This document shows positions 35,068-46,991 of a stretch of DNA of 64,000 bases, one piece after another (position 1 is the stretch's first letter; each line of letters starts with the position of its first letter). Made by a program: the position numbers and the translations under genes. Origin of the DNA: Cymbidium sinense (lineage: Eukaryota; Streptophyta; Magnoliopsida; Asparagales; Orchidaceae); assembly GCA_021442155.1 (NCBI GenBank), contig CM038216.1:90259666-90323665 (forward strand). The letters are read 5' to 3'. The notes under the pieces are model-generated. The model made no database searches. It saw nothing but the letters and a program-made list of their open reading frames with translations, and was not told the origin of the DNA.

Positions 35068-35920
35068 TTATGTAAACTAGTAGGTTTAGGTTTATTTAGT
35101 TTATTTAGGTTTATTTATTTATTTTACTTTGTTTTATTTTTTATTTTTATTTTGGTTTATTAGTTTTTTATTTGGTTTAGTTTTTATATTTTAGGATTAT
35201 TTATTTTAGTTTCGATTTTTTATTTTAGTTTATTTTTAGATTTAGATATATTTTTTAGTTTAGTTTTATTTCTATTTTATTTTTTAGGTTTAGGTTTTAT
35301 TTTTTATTTTTAGGTTTAGGTTTATTCTTTTATTTTATTTTTTTAGATTTAGGTTTTAGGTTTTTATTTTAGGTATATTTATGGTTTTATTTTTTAGTTT
35401 AGTTTTAAGTTTATTTTTAGTTTATTTTGTTTACGTTTAGGTTTCGATTTAGTTTATTTCATGATTAGGTTTCGGTTTTATTTATTTTAGTTTAGGTTTA
35501 AGTTTATTTTATTTTTATTTTAGGTTTATATTTTTTGTTTAGTGTTTATGTTTTATTTTTTTATTATTAGGTTTATTGTTTGGTTTAGGTTTTTATTTTA
35601 TTTTATTTTAAGTTTATATTATTTTAATTTTAATTTTAGTTTTTATTTTTATTTAGGTTTTTTATTTTTTTTAGTTTAGTTTAGGTTTATATTTCTTTTA
35701 TTTTAGTTTAGTTTTTATTTTTTAATTTAATTTTATTTTTTTGTTTAGGTTTAGGTTTAGGTGTTAGTTTAGGTTTTTATTTTATTTTGATTTAGGTATT
35801 TTTATTTATTTTTTTAGGTTTTATTTTGTTTAGGTTTAGGTTTTTAGCTTTTTAAGGTTTAGGGTTTAGGGTTTAGTGTTTAGGGTTTGGCATTTAGTAT
35901 TTAGGTTTTTTTAGGGAAAG
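35068..35920 (+). repeat. C-poor 0.8-kb satellite monomer
   Basis: Anchor TTATGTAAACTAGTAGG at 35,068-35,084 and end motif TTTTTAGCTTTTTAAGG at about 35,841-35,857 (0.79 kb), then a short TTTAGGG run that meets the LINE-D 3' end. Confidence 0.8.
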
Positions 35921-38103
35921 TTAGAATTTTATTACTATAAAAATAAAGGATACAATGTCAGCTCAAAGTTCAACTCCTCACAGAAGAACAAGAAACCTAA
36001 AGAGCCAAACCCCCATCTAAGTACAATGGAAAAAAAATTATAGATCAAATATAATAGCTTAAAAGCAAAAGAGAAAAGACCCAGAATAAGAATAATATAA
36101 CTCAAGAAAGTAATAAAAAGACTAGTGAGCAGCAGCTCATGATCCCTTTAAGAAGTCAAGATAAGCAAGATCCACATCAATAGTACTTGAGTTGATTGAG
36201 TAAAGATCATTCCATCATGAAGTTCCAACACAAAAGAAATCATAAAACACTACAAAGGAAAATGATAAAGTAAACAATTTAGAAATAGCTAAGAGAGAAG
36301 GCTCAAGCTTCAGTTAAGATCATCTTGGACAATAATACATATGAGCATCCAAACTTCATGAGAAGGGTTACAATGCATGCTACCAACGAGAGAAAACATC
36401 AAGGCATCAACATGATATGATATAAGCAACCATCCAAGGCAAAATAGTCCATTGTGATCTAGTTCTGCTCCAAACAAATAGAAAACAACGACTAGCGGTC
36501 GACCCAAAAACCCTCCAAAAAACAACAAACCAATCACTTAAAGCCAACATCCCAGAAGTTACAATAGGATCAGTGGCCAAGCTAAAATAAACCAAGCAGT
36601 AACTCCACCGAAGCCACCACCAATAGGAAGAGAAAAATGAAAAAGGGGCAGTTAGCATAAATAGGGGGAAAAACACAATCGAGCAAAATCATCCCAAAGG
36701 AAAAATAAGAACCCACGGCTATCTCCAGAGCACTGGCAATCCAAATCCAATGGAAAAACCACCACCCAAATAGTGAAATAGCAGGAGATAAGCAACAACA
36801 CAGAGAGGAAAGCCATAGCTTAGAGAGGCCAAGAGGGTATCAGGAAATTACCATTAAAACCACCACCAAAGCAGCCAAAAGAACAACAAATTCACCACCA
36901 CTAACCAAGAGGCAAATATTAAGAAACAAGGAGAGCCAAATAAACCAGAGGGAGTCAATACGAATAGCCAACATAAATCCCAAAACACCAAGACATGACA
37001 CAAGCATCTAAGGCAAGACAATAGCCATAAAAAACCCCTCAAGTAGCCAACCTTGAACAACAAGTCCTAAAATAAGATAAAACACCACAAGAGTTCATAT
37101 CCTCCACCAACAAAAATAGCCAATAAAACCACCTAGGCCAGTAGCTAATAGGATGACCAGCAGGAGAAATTAGAGCAGTAGAAAATCTGACACCCAAATT
37201 GGGAACAAAAATAAAATAAAAGAAACTACACCCATGAGAGGATAACCAACCCAAAAATAGACCAGAAACCCAACCAAAAGCACCTAAACTAACCATCTAA
37301 CATAGCCAACACATCCACCCAGGAAACCAACCCAGCTAGCCAAAATAGCCAACTAGCCCAGTCAGCCAATAAAACTAGCTAGAAGACAAAGCCAATACAG
37401 AGCCCAAAAAATAGTGAAAGAACAACAACTGACAATGCCACAACCCACTTGGAGATCTCTGAAATAACCAAGAAATAAAAATGGTAATCACCCAACTAGA
37501 CAAAGCCCAAGGAGGACTACCCAACCAAGAGCAGCAATACTATAAAGATAAGAACAAGGATAGAGGCAAAAAAACCACTTCCAATTCCCAAAGAGTAGAT
37601 AGTCACAATAAAGAAGAAAATAGGAAGACAATAATCACAGAACAACTAACTCCAATCCACAAGGAAGAGGGAAAAACCAACTAGTAGAATCCCCCAAGAC
37701 AATCCAGAAAAGGAGAACATCAACCACCAAAAAACCCAAATCTAAGCTAAGCTAGAAGAGGACAATAGTAGCCATGAAAAAATAACCACCCAAAATAACC
37801 ACCTAAATGGGAAAAGCAAATAGCAACAGCTAGTAGAGCCAGCTATTGTAGTGAAAATCCAATTCAAATAAGGCCATAGCCAACAAACCACCAACATCCA
37901 TTAATAAAGGGGTAGGCCAAAATGGGCACCACAAAAGACCCAAAAATCACTTGGTTGTTAAAAGAAGCATATCATGAGCCATAAAAAGAAAACTACCAGT
38001 CTCAGAGCATAGGTAAATCAATTATAACCACTATGACTCGAAGAAGTGTCTGTTAAGTATGGAATGGGGTTAAGAGGAAGGTGGTTTAAGTATAGAAATA
38101 AAC
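35921..38103 (-). other. LINE-D long 3' UTR
   Basis: About 2.2 kb of non-coding sequence after the RNase H stop. On + it is rich in ACCACC, CCAACC and AGCCAA words (for example 37,300-37,400), so the sense strand is G/T-rich. It aligns with LINE-E 49,113-51,350 and with fragments F1-F4. Long 3' UTRs are also known from telomere-dwelling LINEs of insects such as HeT-A. I take that as an analogy, not homology. Confidence 0.75.
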
Positions 38104-38690
38104 TCAGCAAAAACCACTTCCTGGTGAGAAAAGCACAAAGTAAACAACCAAAAAATAGTTTGAATAAAACCACCATAGCAAAAAAACTAACAAAATAGTA
38201 GAATGATAAAATCTGAGGTAAGGCATTCCACTTTTATCCAGATTGACCAGACCACACAGATGCTTAGCTAATCTATGGTTATCAAATAAAGTGAGCTCAT
38301 TAAATTCCCCTCCAAAATTATCCTGGAAATTAGCACAAGCATTACCTTCACTAAGAATGTGAAAAATTTTGTAGCAAACTTGAGAAAGAAGCTTTTTAGT
38401 ATGATTACGATGATAAAATAAGTCAGCATTCCCCATTTTTTTTTTATTATTGAGCATATCAAGTAAAAGAAGAGCATCAACTTCAATCCAAATATTAAAG
38501 AGGCCTTTGCTTAAATAAATATCAATAGCTTTGTTAATAGCTATGAGCTCAGCATAAATAACAAAACAACCTTTGAGGGGGTAGGCAAAAGAACAAATGA
38601 CAATACCTTTAAAATTCCTAAGAATTCCACCACAACCATATTTGTTTGGGGAAACAAAACCATCAACATTGCTCTTAATAAAATTTTTTT
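38104..38690 (-). pseudogene. LINE-D RNase H domain, frame largely open
   Basis: The minus-strand frame appears open for about 195 codons. It shows the first acidic residue in SNVDGFVSPNKYGCGGILRN, the second in YAELIAINKA, the third in WIEVDALLLLDML, and a last segment FHILSEGNACANF. In LINE-E the last motif reads ACADF, so here the fourth catalytic Asp is Asn. A run of ten A's in sense (about 38,433-38,444) lies inside the frame without disrupting it. The C-terminal extension after FDNHRLAKHL is shared with LINE-E. Confidence 0.85.
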
Positions 38691-38799
38691 AGGCTTAATC
38701 CAATGTATCATCCTAATACTCTTGTAGGAAGGATCATCATGCAAACTAATACCCAATTTTTTAGCCACAAATTTTAACCTCTAAAGTGAAGATTACTAA

Positions 38800-39530
38800 T
38801 TAAATTTGCATTAAAAAAGCATGATTTTTTTCTTTAGTTCTAGCAAGGATCTTTTTATGGTTCATTGGGATACCATGATATTTAACATCATTTCTATCCA
38901 TCCAAATGAACCAATTATGGGTAATAGCAATTAAAACTTTGATATTTCCTTGCACAATTTTTTGGAAACAAACTTCAAGAAGTTGATATAACAAAAGTGA
39001 GCCATGAAAATAGTTAGTGTTAAATAAATAATCATACCATATCCAATGTTTGGAAGCAATAGCACCAATGAAAAAAACATGATTAACATTTTCAATATGA
39101 AAGCAATAATATCACTTAGAAGGTAAATAGAACCCTTTAAGCTAGAGCAAGGAATCAATAGGGATGAAGTTATTCAAAATATTCCAAGCTAAAATAAAAT
39201 AAGAAATGGGAATGATAATGTTCCAAAGTTTAATGAAAAAATTAGAGGTGTTCTAATAAAATTCCAAAACTCTTTAAGAATTAAATCACCATTATAAGAG
39301 AGCTTGAAATGAATTGATCTTGTTTATTAGAAAAGATAGCGACATTGCAAAACTTATCAAAAAGAAAAAGGAATAGGAATGTCATTCTCAAGTTTCCTTT
39401 TATTCCAATTGTTATAAAGCCAAAAAGAGTTAACTTTGATAGCAACAGTAGAGTGTGTAGATAAAAGGGAGTGAATAGAGCCATTGCCAATCCAATTTTC
39501 TTTCTAGAAGAAGAACCCAAATGAATACGC
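38800..39530 (-). pseudogene. LINE-D zf-RVT-like segment, broken
   Basis: Corresponds to LINE-B 2,418-3,100. Readable parts are the C-terminal IAITHNWFIWMDRNDVKYHG at 38,800-38,994, a segment around FKL..FFSLVLLLPNIGYGM at 38,931-39,158, and an upstream segment at 39,281-39,520. They lie in different frames with stops between. The position between reverse transcriptase and RNase H is normal for plant LINEs. Confidence 0.75.
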
Positions 39531-39537
39531 CAAGATA

Positions 39538-41220
39538 TTAAAGATTCAACAACCCATTTAATGAAGCAAAGCCTTTTCCAAACTGGAGGTTACCAACTTT
39601 ATAAGCACATATAAGGGTGTTTACCTTGATAATGTTTTCCATCATAAAATTAGCCCAAAGGCTATCATTCTTTCTAAAATTCCACCAGAGCTTATTAGAG
39701 AAGGCAGTGATAGCTTCACGAATAGGTTTGCAACCAAGACCACCTTCACCCAAAGGACCACAACTATATGCCAGGAAGTCCAATGCATTCTCTTAATAGA
39801 ATTATTGGACCACCATAAAAATTTATTAAGCAAGCGATCAATTCTGATAAGAGTAGAATTTGTGGGAATAATAGTTTGAATCAAATAAAGAGGCATTGAA
39901 TTGAGAGTGCTTTTAAGAATAGTAAGCCTGCCACCAAAAGAAAGTAAATGGAATTCCTAAACATAAATTTTATTTAAATTTTTTTAAATTAACTCATCAA
40001 AAATGTGAGGACCTTTAAAATAAGGAGCACCCAAGTACTTAAGAGGTAAGTGTTGATGTTTAAAATTAGTGATATGTAGGATTTGATTGACTTTATTATT
40101 GGAGATACTTGAAGAAGTAATAAAATAGCTTTTGTTATCATTGATAGAAAGACCACTTTCACTACCAAATTTATTTTAAAAAAATCTTGAGGTTCTTTAT
40201 ATGATGAATAGAAAGATTGCAAAAAATAATAAAATAATCTGTGAAGCTTAAGTGGGAAATAGGAAGACCACCAAAAGTTCTGTAATACATACTAGGAATA
40301 TTTAAGAATAACTCATTGATGCTAATGCTACTAGATAAGTACTCAATAATAATAATAAATAAAGCAGGAGATGAAGGATCCCCTTATCTTAAGCCATGGG
40401 AAGAAGGAAAGAAGCCCAAAGCTTCCCCATTAAGCAAAATAGAGAACCATACATTATTAAAATAATTTTTAATAAGAAAAATAAATTTAGCAGAAAAACA
40501 AATAAATTTACAATATGGAAAAGGAAATCCCAAGAGATATAATCAAAAGTTTTGGTAATATCTAATTTGAAAAGAATTTTTTCCACCTCTAGTCTTAGCA
40601 TCTAAATCATGGATTAATTCCTTGGAAAGTAAAATGTTATCAAAATAGATCTACCTCTAACAAAATCAGTTTGGTTGAAAGAGATAATATTATGAAGTAA
40701 AAGACTAAGCCTGTTGGCAAGATATTTGGAAATCAGCTTACTGAAGAAGGTGCAAAGACTAATAGATCTAAAATCACTCTAATAGTTTGGGTTATCTTTC
40801 TTAGGTATGAAAACATTAGAAGTGCTAGAGAAATATCTAGGGAAAAGAAATCCATTAAAAAGAATTAACCATAGGCTCAATCAGATCATTTTTAATAATA
40901 AACCAACATTTTTGGAAAAATTGGGTGGTGAAACCCTCCGGACTAGCAATAGAATCTATGTTCATGCTATTAAGAACTTTAAAAATTTCATCTTCATTAG
41001 GCATACTAGTAAGAAAATTATTATCATCATTGGTAATAATAGAAGGAATTAAGTGTGATTTGGAAATAGCTTTATAAGAGCAACTCTTATTAAGCATATT
41101 TCTAAAGTAATTAATGCATGAATCTTTAATATCATTATTCTATGTAATCCATTCACCATTTTCATCTTTAAATTTTTGAATATTATTTATGACTCTATTT
41201 TTATTAACTGAAGCATAGAA
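39538..41220 (-). pseudogene. LINE-D reverse transcriptase, broken
   Basis: Motifs in order: NSMNIDSIASPEGF at 40,855-41,097; FKLDITKTFDYISWDFL near 40,540-40,580, with the first catalytic Asp present; then HGLR-stop-GDPSSPALF near 40,355-40,400, where the usual Gln of RQGDP is a stop; then ISHLSFTDYFIIF near 40,215-40,260. The last is the (F/Y)ADD site changed to FTDY, so one catalytic Asp is lost. The thumb continues to 39,538 (SCGPLGEGGLGCKPI). Confidence 0.88.
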
Positions 41221-41259
41221 ATAGCTAGTATTCTTATCACCATTCGTGATGTGTTTACT

Positions 41260-42280
41260 AGCAGCTTTTAGGCACTAATAAGTCTCTTCCATATTTTGAA
41301 AATTAACAAGCTTATCTTTTGCCTCAGTCAAGTCCTTAATCTTAGAAGGATCAGACATAATAGAGACTTCAAGATAACAAACCAATTTTTCCATATCTTT
41401 GATATTAGCAAAAAGGTTTTTAAAGAAATGCTTGTTCCACTAACCCATATTTTGCTTAAGTATTTATAGCTTAAACCAAAGTCTTTTCATCCCACAATCT
41501 AATTATCAAGATGTAAAGAAGCTTTCCAATTGTTAGCCAAAAGATTAAAAAAATCAATATGCTGAATCCACATGTTCTAAAATCTAAAAGGAGGGAGATT
41601 TTTTAATCTATTAGAATTATCTTAAATAGAAACCAAAAGAGGAGCATGATCGAAAGGTTACGCTTAAATGATTTACAGTAATAGGCCATTGGTAATCCAA
41701 TGAGTATTAAAAGAATCATCCAACCTTTGCCAAATTAGAGTTTTCCAAGTATAATTAGAACACAAAACCAATATTAATCAAATTACAATCAAGGATCATA
41801 TTGAAAAATTCTTCCATGGAATGAATATTAGGGAGCAACCACCACTTCATTTAGAAGAGAACAAAATAACATTGAAATCTCCACCAACAAACCAAAGTTT
41901 ATTGTGAGAGGTGGCAAAATTAGTCAAGTTATCCCAAAGAAGATTTATACAAGATCTATTACAAGATGCATAAACAAAAGAGCCTAAAACACAATAATCA
42001 CAACAAGAGATTTGAGCATTGACAACTTGATAAAATCATCAAGAATAGAAATGCCTACAAAGTTATTCCAAAAATACCAAATCTTATTACTAACATTAGA
42101 GAGAAAAATTATTGAAATTGATCATTCTAGCAACATGGTTAATTTTATTAGCATGAATAAGCAATTCAAGAATAATAAGTAAAGAAATATTATGAATACA
42201 AAAAAATTTTCTAATATGGTTATGAATAGAGAGGGTAACAATCCCTCTAACATTCCAAACTAAAAAATTAAACATAAAGA
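41260..42280 (-). pseudogene. LINE-D endonuclease domain, broken
   Basis: ORF2 begins near 42,274 with MFNFLVWNVRGI, retaining the metal-site Asn. The Glu motif follows as IILELLI (family EPL; the Pro is changed but Glu is kept). Near 41,640-41,660 a DHAPLLVSI stretch retains the Asp-His pair, but a small deletion just upstream shifts the frame. The region to about 41,260 is the linker to the reverse transcriptase. LINE-C breaks within this linker. Confidence 0.8.
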
Positions 42281-42359
42281 AAAGAAGGGTGGGGGGAGTA
42301 AAAGTTAATTGAGAGAAGAGAGGGAGGTTGCAACAATTCTAATGTTTCTTGGCAATTTG

Positions 42360-43836
42360 GGGGGAAAATTTTAAACATTTTTTAAATAGAAAGTTTGGAA
42401 GCATTTTCTTTACCCCTTGAATCATCATTTGAAAAGGATTTAGCAACATTATTCACAGATTTAGCAGAAATCTCTTGATGAAAAGTGAATTCTCCTTCTT
42501 CTAAGACACTAGAATTTATTAAAGATAAATCTGCTTTGTGAATAGCAAGGGAGGAAGCATAAACTGATTTATTAAGAAGGCAAGTGGGAAAACCAAACCC
42601 TTCCTCATCATTAGCCAATTATTAGATAAAGGAAATCTTTTGAGAAGTTAAATCATCCCGAATTTGAAATATGGAATCGGGTTTATCAACTTGATTATCA
42701 TGAGGTATTAAAGCCATATTCTCCATTGAATTAGAATGATGCACAATATTAAATTTATCATTTATGTTCTCCATTAAAGATTCATTTTCATTTATCAAAG
42801 ATAGCAAGGTTGTAATGATCGAATTAGAAGAAACAAAATCCTCATTCAAAAGTTTAGAAAAGCTATTATTGTTCACATTAGAAGCCTTCAATTGTTAGAA
42901 GAAATAAAAGGTAAATCAACCTTATTAGGAACATTCAAAGAATCCTTTTATTTAATAGTGGTCGACCTAGGGTTAGGAATAGAAGTTTCCTTAATAGGGA
43001 TTTTCTTTTTTAGGTGAGGATGAAGAATGAAACATTCAGAATTATCGTGCCCATGGATTTTGCAGTGAGAACAAAAGACAGGGAAATTTTTAAATTCAAT
43101 TCTTTGTATATAACCATAATTTTTAGATCCCAACCAGATTTCTTTTTGGTGTTTCTTGGTAATGTCCAATTCAATAAGGATTCTAGCCATTGAAGGATGA
43201 GATTTTGTAGCTATTGCTTGATCAATTTGCAATGGCCAACCAAATAAGGCACCAGAGCAAAAAGGAATTCTTGGTTCCCGAAATGAATTCGCATATTGGG
43301 GAGTGAAATCCAAATCAAAATAATTGAGGATTCTTCCTTAATATCATATAGTATAGTCCATTTCAGCAACCTCAGTTGGCAATTGAAAATAAAAAAAGAA
43401 TGACGAGAGAAAACATGAGAGTAGTCCAAATCATTCATCAATGAAATTAAAATGTGGTGGGGATCAATTAAACCAATCATAAAAACAATTGAATGTTTCA
43501 AACTATGAATGAAAGAGTGAATGTTTTCTAGATTAGCCTACAAACAGTAAACTTTCTAACCAAAGTGAATTAAAATGGCTTAGCAAGCTTTTTTGTAATC
43601 AAATCAGAACACATAACAACAGGAATGCCTTGAAAAGAAGTCAAAATAAGTTCCAGGGACTCGCCTAAATAGCCATCCTTACCATTGAGAATATCTTTGA
43701 ATAATTTTGAAGCAGCCAAAGCCAGGGTAGATGATGCCCTAACAGGATCCAAAAGATCCTTGGTTTTCCAAGGAATCATTAGAAGATGCCAAGCCAAGAT
43801 GTCACTCAAAGAAAGACATGAAATGGCTGCTATCAA
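42360..43836 (-). pseudogene. LINE-D ORF1 (DUF4283/CCHC type), broken
   Basis: The likely start is the Met at 43,836 (MIAAISCLSLSDILAW); the first 88 codons are open to CSDLITKKLAKPF. The DUF4283 core lies at 43,211-43,501 (ISLMNDLDYSHVFSRHSFFI, then LPNMRIHF). At 42,948-43,313 the zinc knuckle CSHCKIHGHDNSEC is a complete CX2CX4HX4C motif. The acidic tail runs to about 42,360 (blocks 42,382-42,618 and 42,622-42,891). Frameshifts separate the blocks. ORF1 would package the LINE RNA. Confidence 0.85.
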
Positions 43837-43965
43837 TTCAGGAGGAATCTAGTGAGAATACTCAAAAAGCTAGTAGCATCCAAAAGCCAAAATAAGAGCA
43901 AAAGAAAATTTCTAGAACATGAGGAGAGGGGCTCGGCGTCAGGTTTTCACTTTAATTTTTGAATA

Positions 43966-44127
43966 TTATTAGGGTCTAGGGTTTAAGATTTAGATTATAG
44001 GGTTTAGGGTTTAAAGTTTAAGTTTTTAGGGTTTAGGGTTTACGGTTAAGGTTTTTTATGGTTTAGGGTTTAGGGTTTAGGTTTAGGGTTTAGGGTTTTG
44101 GTTTTAGATTAAAGTTTAGGATTTTTG
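43966..44127 (+). repeat. TTTAGGG run
   Basis: TTTAGGG variants between the LINE-D 5' end and GRP tail copy 6. Confidence 0.87.
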
Positions 44128-44595
44128 GTTTTTTTAATAGAGAACTAATTCATATTCAACATTTATTCTTTTCGATTCAATCAACCAAGTAACACAACAA
44201 TTTTTCTATGACACAAATAACAACATAGATAAAAAATGAGCATTTGTAGATCAAACTTAAATAACCTGATAATTAGAACCATCTCTAATGTAAAGACACA
44301 GTTCCATAGCGCGGTCGGATGTTCTTCAATTTCTAATTCCCATCGAACCACCAGCCTCTCAGCGGCGAGATCCACCATCATATCCCCAATCTCTCCCTCG
44401 CCACCAGGTTGAAACCACCATCTCCTCCTCAATAACCACCATTGCACTAACCACAACCTCCATATCCAACAACATCTCTAGATACCCTCCACTATTGTGA
44501 TAACCGCCACCTCCGCCTTCCCCCCCACCATGAGATTGAAACTAGGCCCTGCTTGATAGTGATTTTCCTACCTTCAAGGTTCATCCCATTCTTTG
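44128..44595 (-). pseudogene. GRP tail copy 6
   Basis: Minus strand begins NGMNLEGRKITIKQG (last RRM strand, Gln to Met change). It then frameshifts in a run of G's near 44,520 and later shows RDWGYDGGS, the typical GRP C-terminal block. The 3' UTR follows and ends at an A-run (T-run on + near 44,130). Non-coding, flanked by TTTAGGG. Confidence 0.83.
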
Positions 44596-44852
44596 GGTTT
44601 AGATTTAGGTTTAGGTTCATTAGGTTTTAAGCTTAGGCTTATTTTTAAATTTATTTAATTACTTTAGGTTTAGGTTTAGGGTTTAGGGTTTAGGGTTTAA
44701 TGTTTAGGATTTAGGGTTTAGGGTTTAGGGTTTAGGGTTAGGGTTTAGGATTTAGTTTTTAGGATTTCTTAGGGATTAGGGTTAGTGTTTAGTTCTTAAG
44801 GTTGTAGGTTTAGGGTTTAGGAATTAAAATTTAGGGTTTATGGTTTTTTTTT
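44596..44852 (+). repeat. TTTAGGG run
   Basis: TTTAGGG heptamers with variants after GRP tail copy 6. Confidence 0.88.
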
Positions 44853-46130
44853 TAAATTAAGTAAACTTGTAGGTTTCAGTTTATTTTGTTTATTTAGTTT
44901 ATTTGTTATTTATTTTAGTTTATTTTTTTATTTAGGTTTATTTTTTATATTGAATTTAATTTATTTATTGTAGGTTTATGTATTTTAGTTTAGGTTTTTA
45001 TTTTGGTTTTTTTTTTAGGTTTAGGATTAGGTTTAAGTTTACCTTTTAGTTGACTTTTATTTTTATTTTATTTTTTCGATTTAGGTTTTACTTTTTACTA
45101 TGTTTAGGTTTAGGTTTTAATTTTATTTTTTTAGGTCTAGGTTTTAGGTTTTTATTTTTGGTTTATTTTTAAGTTTTATTTTTTTTGTTAGGTTTAGGTT
45201 TATTTTTAGTTTATTTTATTTTATTTAGTTTAGTTTTACGTTTAGGTTTAGGTTTAGGTATTATTTATTTTAGTTTAGTTTATTTTAGTTTATGTTTAGA
45301 TTTATTTTATTTGGTTTATTTTTTTCTTTTAGGTTTAAATTTTTTTTAGGTTACGGTTTACATTTTATTTTTTATTCATTTTTAAGTTTGAATTTAAGGT
45401 TTATTTTTTATGATTAGGTTTTTATTTAGTTTTTTATTCTATTTTAAGTTTATTTTATTTTTATTTGACATTTAGTTTTTATTTTATTTTTATCTAGGTT
45501 TTTTATTCTTAGGTTTATTTTATGTTTTTTAGTTTAGTCTAAGTTTTTATTTATTTTAATTTATTTTATTTTTATTAGTTAAATTTATTTTATTTTTAAG
45601 TTTAGCTTTTAATTTAAGTTTTTGTTATATTTTATTTTTTTATTTTATTTAGGTTTAGGTTTATTTTATGTAGTTTAGGTTTAGGTTTTTAGGTTATTAG
45701 GGTTTAGGGTTTAGGTTTTAGGGTTTATGGTTTAGGGTTTTAGGATTTAGGGTTTTAGGGTTCAAGGTTTTGGGTTTAGTGTTTAGGCTTTAGGGTTTAA
45801 GGTTTTTAGGTTTTAGGGTTAGCTTAGGTTTTAGGGTTTAGGATTTAGGGTTTAGGGTTTGGGCTGTAGGGTGGCTTAGGGTTTTGGGTTTCCGGTTAGT
45901 TTTGGGTTTAGTGTTTAGGTTTTAGTTTAAGTTTTTATTTTATTTATTGAGGTTTAGGTTTTATGGTTTAGAGTTTAGGGTTTATGGTTTAGGGTTTTAC
46001 AATTTAGGGTTTAGGGTTTGGCGTTTAGTGTTTAGGGTTTATGATTTTTAGGGTTTAGGGTTTATGGTTTTAGTTTTAGTTTAGGGTTTAGGGTTTATGG
46101 TTTAGGTATTAAGGTTTAGGGTTTAAGGTT
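44853..46130 (+). repeat. C-poor satellite monomer and TTTAGGG run
   Basis: Anchor TTAAGTAAACTTGTAGG at about 44,857-44,873. The body of about 0.84 kb ends 'ggtttttaggttattaggg' near 45,694. Long TTTAGGG-variant text with a short TTTATTTT interruption (about 45,930) leads up to GRP tail copy 7. Confidence 0.78.
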
Positions 46131-46616
46131 TTTTTATTTAATAAAAAACAAATTCAAATTCAACATTTCTTCTTTACGATTTCATCAACTAAGTAACACA
46201 CCAGGTTTTCTAAGACATAAGTGATAATATAGATAAAAATGAGCACGCCTAGAGCAAATCAAAAACCCTAAATAAGTAGAATCATCTCTCATGTAAAGAC
46301 ATATTTCCATAAGCAGCGGATCAGATTCGTCGTTCTTCAATTTCTCCAATTCTCATCAGAACCACCCTCGCCTCTCGAGTAGTAGGATCCACCATCAAAT
46401 CCATGATCTCTCCCTCCACCACTATCATGGCTATAACCTCTATCACTCCTCTCACCTCCATAACCAACACTACTCTGACCACCACGTCCATATCCATCAT
46501 GCCTCCAGTCCCCACCACTATGATAATCACCGCCTTCCCCTTCGCCTCCACCGCAAGATCTAGACTAAGCCTGGTTGACTGTGATGTTCTTGCAGTCAAG
46601 ATTCTACACATTCTTA
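46131..46616 (-). pseudogene. GRP tail copy 7 (best-preserved C-terminus)
   Basis: Minus-strand frame: NV-stop-NLDCKNITVNQA-stop-SRSCGGG. It then stays open through a Gly-rich domain with YGRGGQSS, YGGERSDRGY and RDHGFDGGSYYSRG blocks, and ends EGGSDENWRN followed by a stop at 46,337-46,339. The NWRN end is the usual C-terminus of plant GRPs, so this copy shows most clearly what the parent was. Two stops, both in place of Gln codons, make it non-functional. The overlapping Thr- and Val-rich ORFs are wrong-frame readings. Confidence 0.9.
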
Positions 46617-46991
46617 GGGTTTAGATTTATTTTTTTTATTTATTTAGTTGCTTTAGGTTTTGGTTTATGGTTTAGGGTTTAGGGTTAAGAGCTAGAAATT
46701 AGGTTCTCAGTTTTAGGGTTTAGAGTTAGGGTTTAAGGTTTAGTGTTTAAGGTTTAGGGTTTAATGTTTAGGGTTTAGGGTTTAGGGTTTATGGTTTAGG
46801 GTTTAAGTTTTAGGATTAGTTTATGGTTTAAGTTTTAGGATTTAGGGTCTAGGGTTTATGCTTTTTTATGGTTTAGGGTATATTATTTAGGGTTTAGGGT
46901 TGTAGGTTACAGGTTTAGGGTTTAAGGTTGAAAGTTTAGGGTTTAGGATTTAAGGATTATTAGTTTTAAGGATTAAAGTTTAGGGTTTTTT
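46617..46991 (+). repeat. TTTAGGG run
   Basis: TTTAGGG heptamers with many variants. No gene is visible. Confidence 0.87.

Larger units (their letters stand above)
35921..43965 (-). mobile_element. LINE-D: full-length plant L1-type LINE with a long 3' UTR, decayed
   Basis: An element of about 8 kb with, in sense order: 5' leader (about 43,965-43,837), ORF1, endonuclease, reverse transcriptase, zf-RVT-like segment, RNase H, and a 3' UTR of about 2.2 kb. In sense the 3' end reads 'taataaaattctaac' then 'tttccctaaaaaaacc', so an A-run leads into telomere-like repeat. The 5' side also meets telomere-like repeat. Frameshifts, stops and a changed reverse transcriptase active site make it inactive. 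It is the best reference copy in the window for this family. Confidence 0.92.
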
